A DNA stretch of 64,000 bases, taken from Fennellomyces sp. T-0311. Taxonomy: Eukaryota > Mucoromycota > Mucoromycetes > Mucorales > Lichtheimiaceae. This document shows, one piece after another, positions 34,734 to 46,428 of this stretch. The notes under the pieces were generated by a model. The model was not told the origin of the DNA. It worked only from the letters and a program-made list of their open reading frames with translations, and made no database searches. How positions within the stretch are numbered: position 1 is the stretch's first letter; each line of letters starts with the position of its first letter. The position numbers and the translations under genes are program-made. The stretch spans positions 1,364,001 through 1,428,000 of the forward strand of contig JALLLT010000002.1 in assembly GCA_025266875.1 (NCBI GenBank), given 5' to 3'.

Positions 34734-36057
34734 TTATTTTTCTATTTATCATTTCTATCATATACCCCTTTATAACACCACAAATAAATACGCTCATGCA
34801 ACTGGTTGCATTTCGTGCTACAAATTTTTTTTTCTTTTTTCGGCTAAAGTAATACAGTTTAGTAGCAAAGGAGTTCTCCGCTATCACAGATTACCCGGAA
34901 TCAGATTAAGTTCCTAGGATCAATGACACCTGAGACTTGTGTTTTAATATGTTGGCATCCACATTAGCTGGGAAACTGATAAATTTGGTAACGGCGAATA
35001 GTTATTAACCTTGTCTATTCACATATTTATTTGCATATGACGGAACTGAATCCGTTGTACGTTGAGCAGTAAAACGCCACATATGAATGTGTTGTGCGTG
35101 GTTGGGCGGCTCGACAAACTTTAATTTATTTGTAATCAGTGAATACTTTCTATGACCACAAGTAATCGCGTCTCATATTAATCTCCAACAAAAAATCCCA
35201 TTTATAGTACAACAAATATATTAATTAACTGACATTTGTGTTTATACCACCGAATAGTACCGTTCAGGTAGCTGATATGTGGAACTTGAATAACAATAAT
35301 TAAGGTTGCTAAGCAAGGGTGTCGCAGCGGCTAGTGTTGCTAGGGTTCGGTTTTGCTGGTGCAACCTTGGCAATGAACCAGGGGCGGATTTTTTGGCTGG
35401 GCTGAATTGAGGCGATGATCCATTTTGAGCAAGAGGCTGAAGCAGCGTGTGGCCAATAGATCACGTTATTCGACGTTATTCCAGGGTTATGACCCTGGTT
35501 GGATCTGATAGTTCATGATTTAGATCCGGTATAAAGATTATGCTGTACGACGTTGAATGTCATCAGGACCTTGAGTGGGGTACAGGGCCGAAGACTCTCT
35601 TCTCGAACGGGGTGTTCCGTTCGAAAACCCGAATCCCCGCTGCGAGTTTAGGTGATCGCCGGCGTGCGGAGAGTGCATGTAAAATTTCGGCACGACCTAT
35701 TTTCCTTATTGAGGTTATCTTGCTTCTTGACGGTTGCAATGAAAATCCAGGAAAGGTCGGAAAAGCAGCGTTGGAAAAGGTAGCGAAGGAAAAGGAAACA
35801 GCCTTGGCGTACTACAAAGAGATAGTCGGTGAAAGAAAAAGAGGTGGCTCGTTGCAGAAGGCCGGGCATCATCGGCTGTAAATGGCTCATCAACGAGGCC
35901 TTTATAAAAATAGCTTAGCAACATATTTAGCCAATGGACACCTTGGATTGACTGTTTAGTATCGAAATCCCTCAAAAAAATACCCGTATCCTTTAGACTA
36001 CCCTTTCTTTCTTTTCACTTCCCTTTGTTCTCGACACGAACCCTTTTTGCCACACAT
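34734..36057. other. Intergenic region with a GC-richer island
   Basis: AT-rich to about 35310, then GC-richer from about 35310 to 35890. That island contains a perfect small hairpin (35481-35498) and a 113-codon ATG frame at 35540-35881. The frame's product matches nothing I know and the opposite strand is also open, so it is not called. The last 60 bp before 36058 are pyrimidine-rich. Confidence 0.4.
35481..35498. repeat. Perfect 7-bp stem hairpin
   Basis: CCAGGGT and ACCCTGG are separated by four bases. The hairpin stands alone and is not followed by a T run, so it does not look like a terminator. Confidence 0.6.
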
Positions 36058-38045
36058 ATGCATGCTTCTGACAAGCAATATGACGCCGACTATATAGAGC
36101 TAGTAGGAAGGCAACCTTCGTTGGATTATCACGACAAAGATGATCGCGATGACGAAAGTACGACAAGTAACAGTAGCAATGAACGTCAGGCCATGCTGCA
36201 TCGCCGTTACTCGGATTTAGAGACACCGAATGAGAGGCGGATCTCGCTTTCCTCGGTGTCCCTTCTCGAGTCCAGCGGCCAAGACGCGAACAAGAAGACG
36301 AGTGTAGCGAAGACTTTGGCGTGGCAGGTAGGTCTTGTGGTTGCCATAGGCGCCGATCTTATCTTACCTCCCTTTTGTCGCATCCCTTGCCATCCAATAT
36401 CACAAACTCCTTATTCTCCCTCTACTTGTCTCTCTTTTCCTTCCTTCTTTCTGTTCTTTGACAGAAACAATGACGAACATCGCTGTCTTTCTGCGGGTGC
36501 TTTATCATTCTTTAAACGTCTACGCACATCTCACCACATCATTTAAAAAATCAAAATTATGGTTACACAAGTATCTCACTCTACCTGCACAGGCATTACC
36601 CTCTCTTATCATTTCAGTGGTCGGACTAATAATGGCAGGCGTCCTGATGGACAAGTACAAGGTAACGATGTCTATTTTTCGTCTGCATAAGCAATGTACT
36701 GAGCGAATTTTTTTTTGGCAGACGTGGGCCTTGTTCATGAAGACACCTGAGCTCTTCATCCTGGTTCCTATCTTATTGAACCTGAAAGGCAACCTCGAAA
36801 TGAACCTCGCTGCACGTTTTTCAACCTCGGTGAGAAAATGAATCAGTATATTAGTGATAAAATCTAATATCGTTTAGGCCAATTTGGGTGACCTTGATCA
36901 TGGTCCAACACGACGTTCGCTTGTAGTGGGCAATTTGGCACTCTTACAAGTGCAAGCACTCGTGGCTGGCGCCATTGCAGGTGTAGCTGCCTATGCGCTT
37001 GGACTCATAAACAAGCCTGGAGGAAATTCTGCGACGTATTTCGAAGGCATGTACGTGATCGCCAGCTCTATGATTTCAGCCGCAGTATCCGGTGGTATTC
37101 TCGGGACTTTCATGTGCGGCTTGATTCTGCTTTGTCGAAAGTTTGAAGTGGATCCAGATAACGTCGCATGCCCCATGGCTTCGGCCACTGGCGATATAGT
37201 GACACTACTACTTTTGGGAGGATGCGCGCTTGTCCTTTCCAATCAAATCAGTAAGTTGGCATCAATACGACTCAAATAGCGACTAACATGATGTGAAATA
37301 ATAGATACAATTTTTAGCACAATCCTCTTTGTTGTGATGACTTTAATAGTCCCCCTCTTTGGCTACGTAGTATGGAAGAACAAACACGTGAAATCACTGC
37401 TTTTCGTTGGTTGGGTACCTATTCTTATTGCGATGGTGATTTCGAGCCTGGCCGGCATGGTGTTAGAAAAATACGTCGAGGAATTCAAGGGCGTAGCATT
37501 ACTGACGCCCGTGTTAATTGGACTGGCCGGTAACCTTGGATCGATCTATGCTTCGCGCATCAGTACAGGCTTGCATGGAGAAAGCAAGGAAAATCACCAA
37601 ATTGTCGAATGGACGCTGTTGGCAATGAATGTCCCTCTCCAAATCATTTTTCTGATCATCATTTGGGCCTTTGGGATGGGAGAACTGCATTACAACGCCT
37701 GGTTTTTCTTTGCTTATTTCACAGTGTCCATGATCTGCGTAAGTTTGTAGTTGGAGGCTTTAATAATTGAAATCTAACACGTTGTTTCGATGGCAGACAT
37801 GGATATGCTTAAAAATCGGCAAGTACATGACATTTGGATTCTGGAAAATGGGCTACGATCCTGACAACTATGTATTGCCTTACTTGTGAGTGTTTTGATG
37901 GTAAACCGATCTAAATAGACTGCTGATTAATCTTTGCAGGACCGCGAGTATTGACCTTATCGGTACAATTTTACTTGTATTAACGTTCTCATGGCTTACA
38001 TCATCTGGTGCAGATGATATGGCACTAAAACACACATCTCATTGA
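36058..38045 (+). CDS. SLC41/MgtE-type magnesium transporter
   Basis: Seven exons: 36058-36327, 36593-36661, 36722-36829, 36878-37250, 37305-37738, 37797-37885 and 37940-38045. They give 482 residues. After an acidic, Ser-rich cytosolic N-terminus of about 85 residues come two repeated MgtE-like membrane halves, as in eukaryotic SLC41 Mg2+ carriers. Conserved segments are ELFILVPILLNLKGNLEMNL, NLALLQVQALVAG, DPDNVACPMASATGDIVTLL, LLTPVLIGLAGNLGSIYASR and GYDPDNYVLPYL; the acidic DPDN and GD residues are typical of the ion path. The likely site is the plasma or an internal membrane. The start is the first ATG. Intron 1 (265 nt) is much longer than its neighbours and contains an ATG (near 36470) open into exon 2, which could give a second N-terminus. 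It converges on the H+-ATPase, 156 bp apart. Confidence 0.9.
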
Positions 38046-38201
38046 TCCTATATACCATCTTTTTTTAGTCGGAAGCAGGCTTCTTTTTGTGTACATTAGA
38101 CTTTTTTTTTGCTTTACATACAGTTATTCTCCCCGTGTTCTTTGTTCATTATACACTTCACATTACTTATACTATTAAATTTTAAAAGAGCCCTTTTTTT
38201 T

Positions 38202-41062
38202 TTATTGACGCAATCCAAAATCTAATTCATGCGCTGCGACATGGATGGCAAGCTTATTCCACAACTTGGTTGCATTCTCTTTTTCCTTTGCTTCTGCTAC
38301 TCGCGAAGCCAACTTGGCCTTTCTTCCAGGGGTAGGGCACAGTGTGGCAGTAAGACCGAAACTCCATACCCGTAGGATATATACCTTAACAACATCAAGA
38401 ATCATAAAGTAAACGAAAGATATGCCAAGTACAGCTAAACCCCATGCCCAGCCACAGGGTGCAACGCCGTGTGCTTCACCGAATACGCCGTAAACGGAGA
38501 ACAATAGCGCCAAGATCTGAGTACCAATGACGCATATAAAGAAGATCCAATGGGGCATGTTTTCCCACCAGAAACCAGGAAGGCGCGTGGAAAAAATCGT
38601 AAAGTGCGGTGCTAAATTGCGCTAAAGTTAATAAGATGCGTCGATGCATTAAGAGAAAACGCGCTTACCTGAGGAAATATGGAGGTACATGATCGAATTA
38701 AGTTCATAAGGTGTAACATGAAAGATATCTCGTGCGACATAGAAGTGACCAAAAGAGAGACCGGCAAGGAAAACAGAGAGGATAGTGGAGAGTGTCAGAA
38801 GTTGGCCAATGCGCCACTTGTCAGGTTTGGTTGAGATTTGGGTGTTGTCGACAGAAATTACCAATGTAGCAGCGTCGTTCTACAAGCAAGATCCGTTATT
38901 AAAAAGTGCGCGGGGATAGCACTCATGCAGATATATGCTTACCAATACACATATCATAATAAGTAGAATTGCTGGCATGTTCCAATCCTCCACCAGTGTA
39001 ACAACGAACATGAATAGCAGGAAATGAATTGTCGATGTGATACGATACAATGCATACGATCGTAGACGTTGGAAAATTGAGCGAGAGACCCGGATACCAT
39101 CAATAATTGTTGACAGGCCAGGTGCCAGCAACACAATATCGGCAGCTGACCGTGCGGCGTCAGTACAACCGGAAACAGCAATACCGACATCGGCTTTCTT
39201 CAAAGCAGGTGCATCATTGACACCGTCACCCGTCATGCCAACCAATAATCCCTTATTCTGCAATAGCTCTACAACACGGTACTTGTGTTCGGGAATAACT
39301 TGTGCAAAGCCATCTGCGCGTTTGCAGTGCTCAGTCACCTCGTCTTCGGATTTGGTAGGATCAACAAGATGGTTGGCGTCCAGGATCACGCGACTCATTC
39401 CCATCCGACCAGCTACTTCTTTGGCAATAATGTGTTGGTCACCAGTAATCATTTTGACTTCAACGCCCAGATCGTTACAATCTTTGATTGTTTCAGCCGA
39501 GTCAACACGTGGTGGGTCCAGAAGCGAAATCATGCCAATCAATTCGAATTTTTCTGGGTCGCTTGGCAGGGACTTGGCAACACCAAGGGCACGCAAGCCA
39601 CGACGCGCTAGTGCATTCACGGCATTAACAGCGTCATCATTGCCACCCACAAGCTCGATAATAACCTGTTTCTCAATATATTTAGATATAATCAATTTTT
39701 TAAGGTAAGACCCACCTGAGGTGCGCCCTTGGCAACGCGGAAATGCTCGTCGGTCTTCAAGTTCAAAATGGTTGCTTGTGTCATCTTGGTAACGGGATTA
39801 AACGGCTGGAATGCCGTAACCTTATAGCCAGGCACACTGTGGCTATCTTCACGCTTCTGCAGGACGTCAAGCGTGCTCTCAGCCGCTCTACGGACGGCGG
39901 CTTCAATAGGGTCATTTGCACCTGGCTCAGCAGCTAAGTATGAATACAATAAAATATCGTCAGAAGTATATCCAGGTGCCAAGTATGGTTCGTCAAAAGT
40001 CAGCTCGTTGAGGGTTAATGTGCCAGTCTTGTCCGAGCAAAGGACCGATACGGATGCTAGTTCTTCGATCGCCGTCAGACGCTTGACAATGACCTTCTTT
40101 TTTGATAGCTGTTTTGCACCCACTGCCATGGTAACTGACATTACAGTTGGAAGACCGACAGGAATAGCAGCGACAGTCAGCACGAGACAATTTTTGACGA
40201 CAACTTTCCAATCACCAGCGGGAGTGCCTCGATACTTGAGCATTTGGTATGCAAGAACGATACCGACGAGCAGGATGGTAGTTACTACGAGTACATTTGC
40301 GATCTTGTTGATGACTTTTTGAAAATGCCCCTGCTCCGCTGTGATTGCAATGAGAGTTGCAGCGCGTCCGATAAATGTCTGTGTTCCTGTCTTTGTAACC
40401 ACCGCCAGCTGCTGGCCTTGCTTGACAATACTAGAGCTATATACGGTACTGCCTTTGGTTTTGGTCACTGGTAAAGATTCGCCGGTCAATGCGGATTGAT
40501 CGATTTGTAGTTCGGCCTCGCTCTGTTCGCCATTCACGCCTAGGCCTAATAACCGTGCATCTGCAGGAATAATGTCACCGATGCGTAACACCACAACATC
40601 ACCGGGTACAAGTTCGCGTACATCGATTTCTTGCAACTTTCCATCACGCCAACAGCGGGTTTTGAGCGCGAGTGTTTGTCGCAATGCTGCCAACGCGGAC
40701 TCTGCTTTGCGTTCTTCGCCATAACCAATTCCTGCGTTGACCAACAACAACGCGAGAATCAGTCCGAAGTCGAGCCAATCTTCGACCAATCCAGATAGTA
40801 CACAAGCTAGCTCAATGAGATAGCTCATGGGTCCCGTAAAGTAACGTAGAAATTTCAGTAGTGGGTTCGTTTTGCGTTCGGGAAGTTCGTTCATGCCAAA
40901 GGTCGACTGTCGATCAGCGATTTCCGATGCATTAAGGCCTGTGCGAGGATTTGTCTGCAGTAGCACCTCAAGTTCAGGCGGGATGATATCCTCATGTTCC
41001 ACATGCTCGTGCTCCTCAAGCTTGGCAGACTCTTTTTTCTTTTCATCGGTGCTATCGACCAT
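38202..41062 (-). CDS. PMA1: Plasma-membrane H+-transporting P-type ATPase (PMA1-like)
   Basis: Four minus-strand exons, 41062-39716, 39665-38943, 38879-38669 and 38611-38202, give 896 residues, in the normal range for P3A proton pumps. The pump uses ATP to expel protons and powers nutrient uptake across the plasma membrane. Visible are an acidic N-terminus (EEHEHVEHED), the TGES loop (SALTGESLPVT, near 190-200), AAIPVGLPT in M4, the phosphorylation motif CSDKTGTLT with Asp344, FNPVTKMTQ and KGAPQ in the nucleotide domain, MITGDQ, and the hinge GDGVNDAPALKKADVG. Hydrophobic M5-M10 segments follow. The C-terminal tail is about 40 residues and could be autoinhibitory. In-frame codons continue upstream to another Met near 41188 but read as leader; the Met at 41062 suits the family better. 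Confidence 0.95.
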
Positions 41063-43198
41063 GATGTTGTTTGGGGAAGCGAGGAATGGAAGAAAAAGGG
41101 ATTGAGAATTCGTCTTCGGCTGCTTTTCCTTTTTTTTGTTGTTTGGATCAAAACAGAAAAAATAAACATCCATCAGACGGCTTAACATGAAATACTTCTA
41201 GTAGCATCTCAACATTGATTCATTTCCGAATGATTGATAAAAGCAAATCATGCTTATTCGGTCACTACAGCTAGTAAGACAAAAAGGAACTTTTTTTACA
41301 CGGTAACTCATAATAAGATGTTAGTGATTGTTCTCCTTTATCGTTCTCCTGCCATGTGAGATAAAATCAGTGATGAACGGACAATTTCTTGTTCACCCCC
41401 AATGAACTTTTGATCTGATCTTTTGTATTATAGACGACATATGCTTTTTATCACGATTCATTTTTCTCCGGGGACCAGAAAGTGCCAAGTTGCTTCTTAA
41501 ATTTGGTACATAATCGGTATGTATGGTTTCGGACAGATTTTCAACGAACATTACGAACTATAGCGATATTTATATATACTGCTATCTATCGCTCTATCTA
41601 TCGTGCTTGTTCATCATTCATGCGCCACATTCCTCCGCTTATTATTTTTGGAGTGAAGGGGCCCCGTTCCAGATTGACGAGATGCAGACCATTCCGCTTA
41701 TATTCATCACTAACTGCGATAAATCAAAACTTTTGAGTGGGGTGCCTTTCAGAATAAGTTTACCGCGTTAGCCCGCTTTGTGCCACTCTTTTAAAAAATT
41801 CATATGCTCTTTACTATGTCGTAAAAGAAGCCCAACCAAAAATAAAAAGTTTTATCACAATGGTTAGCGATAAGACCAGAGTACATATTTTTTTTATACA
41901 TATAAAAACAGCTTATCTGACCTTCATTGACTTCATACCCCCCATTTAAACCCTGTCAAGTGCACGTGTATTGTCCTCCTAGTAGCTGACTTTAGGTCTT
42001 GCTGGTGCACGAACACCATCGGTCATCCAAAATAAAAGTTGTTATACCTTCGAATATTGATAGGTAAAGTGAGATGACTTTTTTTCTTCATACTATAATT
42101 GGGCCTGTCGCGTGCTTGACACAACAAGCACTAAACTAGGCTGAGGAATGGAAAAAAGCAAGAAGGAAACGACAGAATGCCTAATTGCCGCAGAAAAACT
42201 TCTGCCATGTTATTAAAAGCCGTTGTAACACAGTATAGCTCAAGGTTGCTGGCAGCTCTAGGGTGGGAAGTTCGATTCCCCCAACGCAAAAACGAAATGT
42301 GCCCAACATTGAAATGTTTTAAGAGGAAGCAAAAAAAGAGAGGGCTGATAGGCCACTGTGTCATGTGCTCTTTCTCTCCCCCCTCTTTTCATGTGGACCG
42401 TACACAATGCACATATACACATACACAAAACATAACACACACGTACACAACAACGCACATACTCACAGCACAAAAAACCCACCCTTCCAATTTGTCAAAG
42501 AAACCATGCAAAAAATTTGGCGGAATCACATGGCAACTGTTGCTGGGTTTAAAGCGCCTGAGAAACCTGAAATGGTCCATGCGAGGGGGAGGGATCGGCT
42601 CCAAACTAATGTTACAGCCAGCAAAAAAAGCATGTGAAAGTTGTAGACACAAAGTTTGAGATATCGTCGGGCGGCCGGTGCATCCAAGCAAAAAGCCTGA
42701 TTTGGACTTGATTCACGGACAACAATGACACTCTGCAGGGCCCAAGCGCTCTCTCTTGCTATCACATGCTGTGATGGGGGGAGCGATTGACAAACATAAT
42801 GTAACATGAAGGTAAGATGAACGCAAGCGCAACGATTACAAGCATAAGCTTTTTACAAAGGTGGCAAAAAGAGTGTTTTATATTTTTGTTTATAATACCT
42901 GATATAGGTGGGATTTGTTGAGTCGCGCCATTCCTCACTCGGCTTCCGGGGCTTCCGCTTTTTTTTCTCTTTTCTTCTACTCTTCATTCAAGTAACCAAC
43001 TCTCACGCTCTCTTCTTTTTCTCTCTCTTTTTTCTCGTTCTCTCCATTCTTTCAGTACTATGGCGAGAAACCACAATCACCTCGAAACAAACGGTATGAT
43101 AGGGGGGTGGGATGCCGACGATAAGCCTAATAACTGAAAATTTCTCACCCGCTTTTTTCGTCCTTTTCTTCCTCTTTCCATAACTTTTCTTTCATCAA
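41063..43198. other. Intergenic region with promoter of PMA1 and C/T-rich leader
   Basis: About 2.1 kb without a called gene. A degenerate tRNA-like pair of boxes lies at about 42235-42282: TAGCTCAAGGTTG followed by AGTTCGATTCC, spaced too closely for a tRNA. CA-rich repeats occur at about 42405-42475. The last 240 bp (about 42955-43195) are very C/T-rich and lead into the perilipin-like gene. Confidence 0.45.
42955..43198 (+). promoter_or_regulatory. Long C/T-rich promoter/leader of the perilipin-like gene
   Basis: A dense pyrimidine tract (many TTTCTC and TTCTTT units) runs up to the ATG with one purine-rich break near 43060-43130. That break may be a leader intron: a GTATGATAGG donor-like site lies at about 43094. 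Pyrimidine-rich leaders are typical of highly expressed fungal genes. Confidence 0.45.
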
Positions 43199-44311
43199 AT
43201 GGAAGGCCACGACAAGCACGCTAAGCATAGCGAGACCAACGGGTCTCCTGGCTCGAACGGCCAAGCGAAGGCATCTGTGGGCTACGGCTTCGTTGCGCGT
43301 GTTACATCGTATCCAATCGTGCAGGACGGCGTGTCGACCGTCAAAGGATATGCCAACCGCTCGAAGGTGGCGACGTATGCGATTGACAAAGCCAGCAATA
43401 CGCTCAACACGGTGAGCGGCTACCAGCCCAAGTACGTTCAATCGTACTATGAGACGTATGTGCAGCCGCACGTGCAACGGGCCGATGATCTTGGCTGCAA
43501 GTCGCTTGATTTGATCCAGTCTCGCTTCCCCGTCGTCAACCAGCCTACTGCCGAAATCGTTAACGCGGTCAAGGCACCTCCGCGAGACATCATTGTTGGT
43601 GTCCGCCAACGCTTGACTACACCAGCGACTGCTGCGGCCCGCGCTGCCAACGAGCGAATCGGATCTGTCGTCGACACAATGGAGCACACGATCGATCACT
43701 ATTTACCCAGCAAGACGAACAAAAAGTCGGTCGATAAGAGCAATGCGAACCACGCTGTGCGTGTGTATCAGCTCCTCAACGAAGCATCCGTGCGTGTGAG
43801 CCAGCTTGTTATCGAAAAGACACCCCGTTCGCGCGACGATATTGCCAACCTGGCCATCATCCAGAACGCCTCGGCCCATCTGCAGTTTGTCCAAGAGACC
43901 CTGCGCCATTCAATCACCGTCTACTCGCAGGCTGCCCAACAGCGTCTGCCTGCCGCCCTCACCAACCGTCTGCACCAGCTCCACGGCAGCCTCACCACCC
44001 AACTCAACCAGGCCGTCGACTTCGTCAAGACTCGAACTGAGCTCCCCGACTGGCTCAAGTCGCGTTTGCAGACTCTTGCTGACACTGCCACTGCTCAGTA
44101 CGAATTCGCAAAGAAGGAGTACGCTCGATCAGATATCGCTGCGTATGACAAGGCTAAAAACGTTGCTCAAAACCTGCAAGCTCAGCTCCTGCCGCTTTTG
44201 CAAAATGTTCAGTCGCAGGTCCACGTGTACACCGAATCTGTCCGTGAAAAGGCACAAAGAGATCTCGGTGCCTACATTCGTCTCGGCAAGTCGGAAACTG
44301 TTCAGCAGTAA
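43199..44311 (+). CDS. Perilipin-like lipid-droplet protein
   Basis: A single-exon frame of 370 residues. After a polar N-terminus comes a perilipin (PAT)-type domain: VTSYPIVQDGVSTVKGYANR, DKASNTLNTV, then PHVQRADDLGCKSLDLIQSR and RFPVVNQPTAEI. These match fungal perilipins such as MPL1/CAP20. The rest (about 180-370) is amphipathic helical sequence with many Gln, Ala and regularly spaced hydrophobic residues. These proteins coat lipid droplets and protect triacylglycerol from lipases. No membrane-spanning segment or signal peptide is seen, consistent with droplet-surface binding. The gene converges on COX20 with 140 bp between stops, and an AATAAA lies at about 44441. Confidence 0.85.
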   Translation: MEGHDKHAKHSETNGSPGSNGQAKASVGYGFVARVTSYPIVQDGVSTVKGYANRSKVATYAIDKASNTLNTVSGYQPKYVQSYYETYVQPHVQRADDLGCKSLDLIQSRFPVVNQPTAEIVNAVKAPPRDIIVGVRQRLTTPATAAARAANERIGSVVDTMEHTIDHYLPSKTNKKSVDKSNANHAVRVYQLLNEASVRVSQLVIEKTPRSRDDIANLAIIQNASAHLQFVQETLRHSITVYSQAAQQRLPAALTNRLHQLHGSLTTQLNQAVDFVKTRTELPDWLKSRLQTLADTATAQYEFAKKEYARSDIAAYDKAKNVAQNLQAQLLPLLQNVQSQVHVYTESVREKAQRDLGAYIRLGKSETVQQ

Positions 44312-44451
44312 AATCGCTGCACTCGACCCCACTCTTAACTTCTATATCTCTCCATTCCTTGCGTCTCTTATCTTCTTCTCTATTATATCCCAAATAGCTG
44401 CAAATCATACCTTTTTTAAAGTTATCCGTCTATATATACAATAAATTGACT

Positions 44452-44952
44452 TTACTCTTTACTGCTAGCGTCAGGTGCTTCGGGAGTGTCAATCACGACG
44501 TGAAACGCACCGTTTTTGCCCTGCTCATCCACCACGCGCCGCTTCTGTCCCCGTGAGTTTGTCTCCTTGACGATCAGATGTAACTTTTCCAGTTTCTGCT
44601 TTCTATCCATCTGGCACATCTCAAAGCTGATCAATGATATGCCACAAAACGCGGCTACTGCCCAGTTGGCTGCCGTCGGCACAGCGCCTAACAACGTTAT
44701 ATAAGCCTTTTGTTGTCTTCAGTATGCCACTACGTACGCTTCATGAGATAGCGAATGCCGCCGACACCGAACGCGCCGCCCATGCCATACAGCAATGCAT
44801 TTCGTGCGCAGGGGATTTTGCCGACATCTTTGAAATCTTCAACCTTGATGGTCTTTTTATACGGCTGCCTGTGAGTACTGGTCGTTTCTTTTGTATGAAG
44901 GCGCTACCTTGAAGGCCTCGGAAAAAGTGGGCTGATTATTGTCGTTGCTCAT
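44452..44952 (-). CDS. COX20: Cytochrome c oxidase assembly protein COX20
   Basis: Three minus-strand exons, 44952-44908, 44864-44738 and 44687-44452, give 135 residues. COX20 is a small inner-mitochondrial-membrane chaperone for Cox2. Seen are an N-terminus with FSEAFK, the motif VEDFKDVGKIPCARNALLYG, a first hydrophobic helix (MGGAFGVGGIRYL), then NWAVAAFCGISLISFEMCQ as the second helix and a charged C-terminal helix. Two membrane segments separated by a short positive loop is the family layout. Exon 2 has two nearby acceptors (CAGGCAG). Only the second keeps the frame open; the first would hit a stop after three codons. The C-terminal 45 residues are polar and not conserved. Confidence 0.88.
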
Positions 44953-46428
44953 GGAAGATTATTGTTTTATTGGACTTTCAGCCACCATCACTCGGAGCTT
45001 GAGTGTGCTAACCACGCCATTATGTTTTTTTATTGGATCGCTCAATCGAGCTCCACTACCATGTGCACTCGATATCACCTTTTTCCGATCCTAGGCTTGG
45101 TACGTCATCGTGGATGTCAGACAAGAACGCATGTTTTCTATGAAAAAGTTATTCGGGTGCTTTATTTCAAGAGTCGCTGTTAATGAAAAAGTAATACGAT
45201 TGGTTCGACCCATAAACAGCACGCCAAGTCCATTTGCGGACGTCCCAGCGAGCAGAGTGTCGCGGTGGCGTGCCCTTCGTATTCGGATGCAAAGCGATTG
45301 GTGTAAAAACATGTGGTAAATTTGATCCTCATGAAATGTTTTTCCCTCTTGAGGCCCGCATTCTCCAAGAGGGAATGCCCTGTGAAAGAAATAATCAGGT
45401 TAAATCAATGGTAGGCCTTTCTGGTTGTGTCATGACAACAATTGCCTGGTAACTGAGAGAAAAAGAGAGTTTCATGGCAGGGATGATCGGATGCCACGCG
45501 GTGAAATCGGCAGCAGGTTCCGATAGACCCTACTTTCATAAGTAACGGAGAACGAGCGACATCCAGCACATCCGTACCACCTTATTGCCGTAAGTTAACA
45601 AATCACTTGATCAAGAGACAAAGTAAAATCCAGACCCACACGCTTTTGCTCAGCCTTTTACCTTCTGTCATTGAATTTCTCGAAGCATGTGCACGCGAGC
45701 AAAAGGTTTCGCGCACGAACCCTCCCCCAAGTTACAGGGCGATCGACGATAACAGCCTATCCATGTGAAAATTGAAAGGCTTTGGTTGTTGACTTAAACA
45801 CCCATGTGATTTTAAGCTATCTCGGCACTTGACACACTCTGCTTTCATGCAAAAGAAGCGTGAAGGTCTCAATTCGTCTAATAAAGTAGATGAAACAATA
45901 GGAGAGTCACTGTTTACCCTTATGTCGGGCGGTGGTATAGATGGGGGGTAGGTGGTTATTTTCATAAATACAAATAAAATTTCGTTGCACAGACGCCCAA
46001 AGAATAATTTGCCCCCATCCATGCTCACAGACACGTCAATATAACAGTGACATCCACGATAGTGCAACTTGATACTCGTTATATAATACGCTTTGCCTAT
46101 TTTCCTCCCCTTTTCCCTTACTCCTCCATTGTTATTCACCAGAAAGCTGGAAAGGAGCACAAAGGTAAACCACGCGAGGAATATGTCGGATGATTCTTGG
46201 TTGACAATTTGCTTCCGATCGCATGATCCGTGCGGTGTACGTAATAGTCACCAGCTTGTTTCCAACCTCGAGGTAAACTATTGGAAACAATACATCACGC
46301 TCAAAAAAAGATCTTCTAATGTTCTTTGGATAATAATAGTTTTTTTTGTGAACAAAAAATATCTATATAATATACCACTCCACACCAAGTGTTCCTCCTC
46401 CTTCTCTCACTTTGTCGTTCATCCTACA
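44953..46428. other. Intergenic region, no supported gene
   Basis: About 1.5 kb between the divergent COX20 and C2H2-factor genes. Short overlapping frames at 45090-45450 and 45730-46160 on both strands carry no motif. The right end (about 46090-46130 and 46380-46425) is C/T-rich. Possible leader splicing before 46429 cannot be resolved. Confidence 0.4.

Noticed and set aside
35481..35498. Bacterial-style terminator
   Set aside because: The hairpin has no following T run and the sequence is eukaryotic.
41063..41188. N-terminal extension of the H+-ATPase to an upstream Met
   Set aside because: The added residues (Phe/Lys-rich, then SLFLPFLASPNN) do not resemble proton-pump N-termini and look like translated leader; the Met at 41062 starts the expected acidic region.
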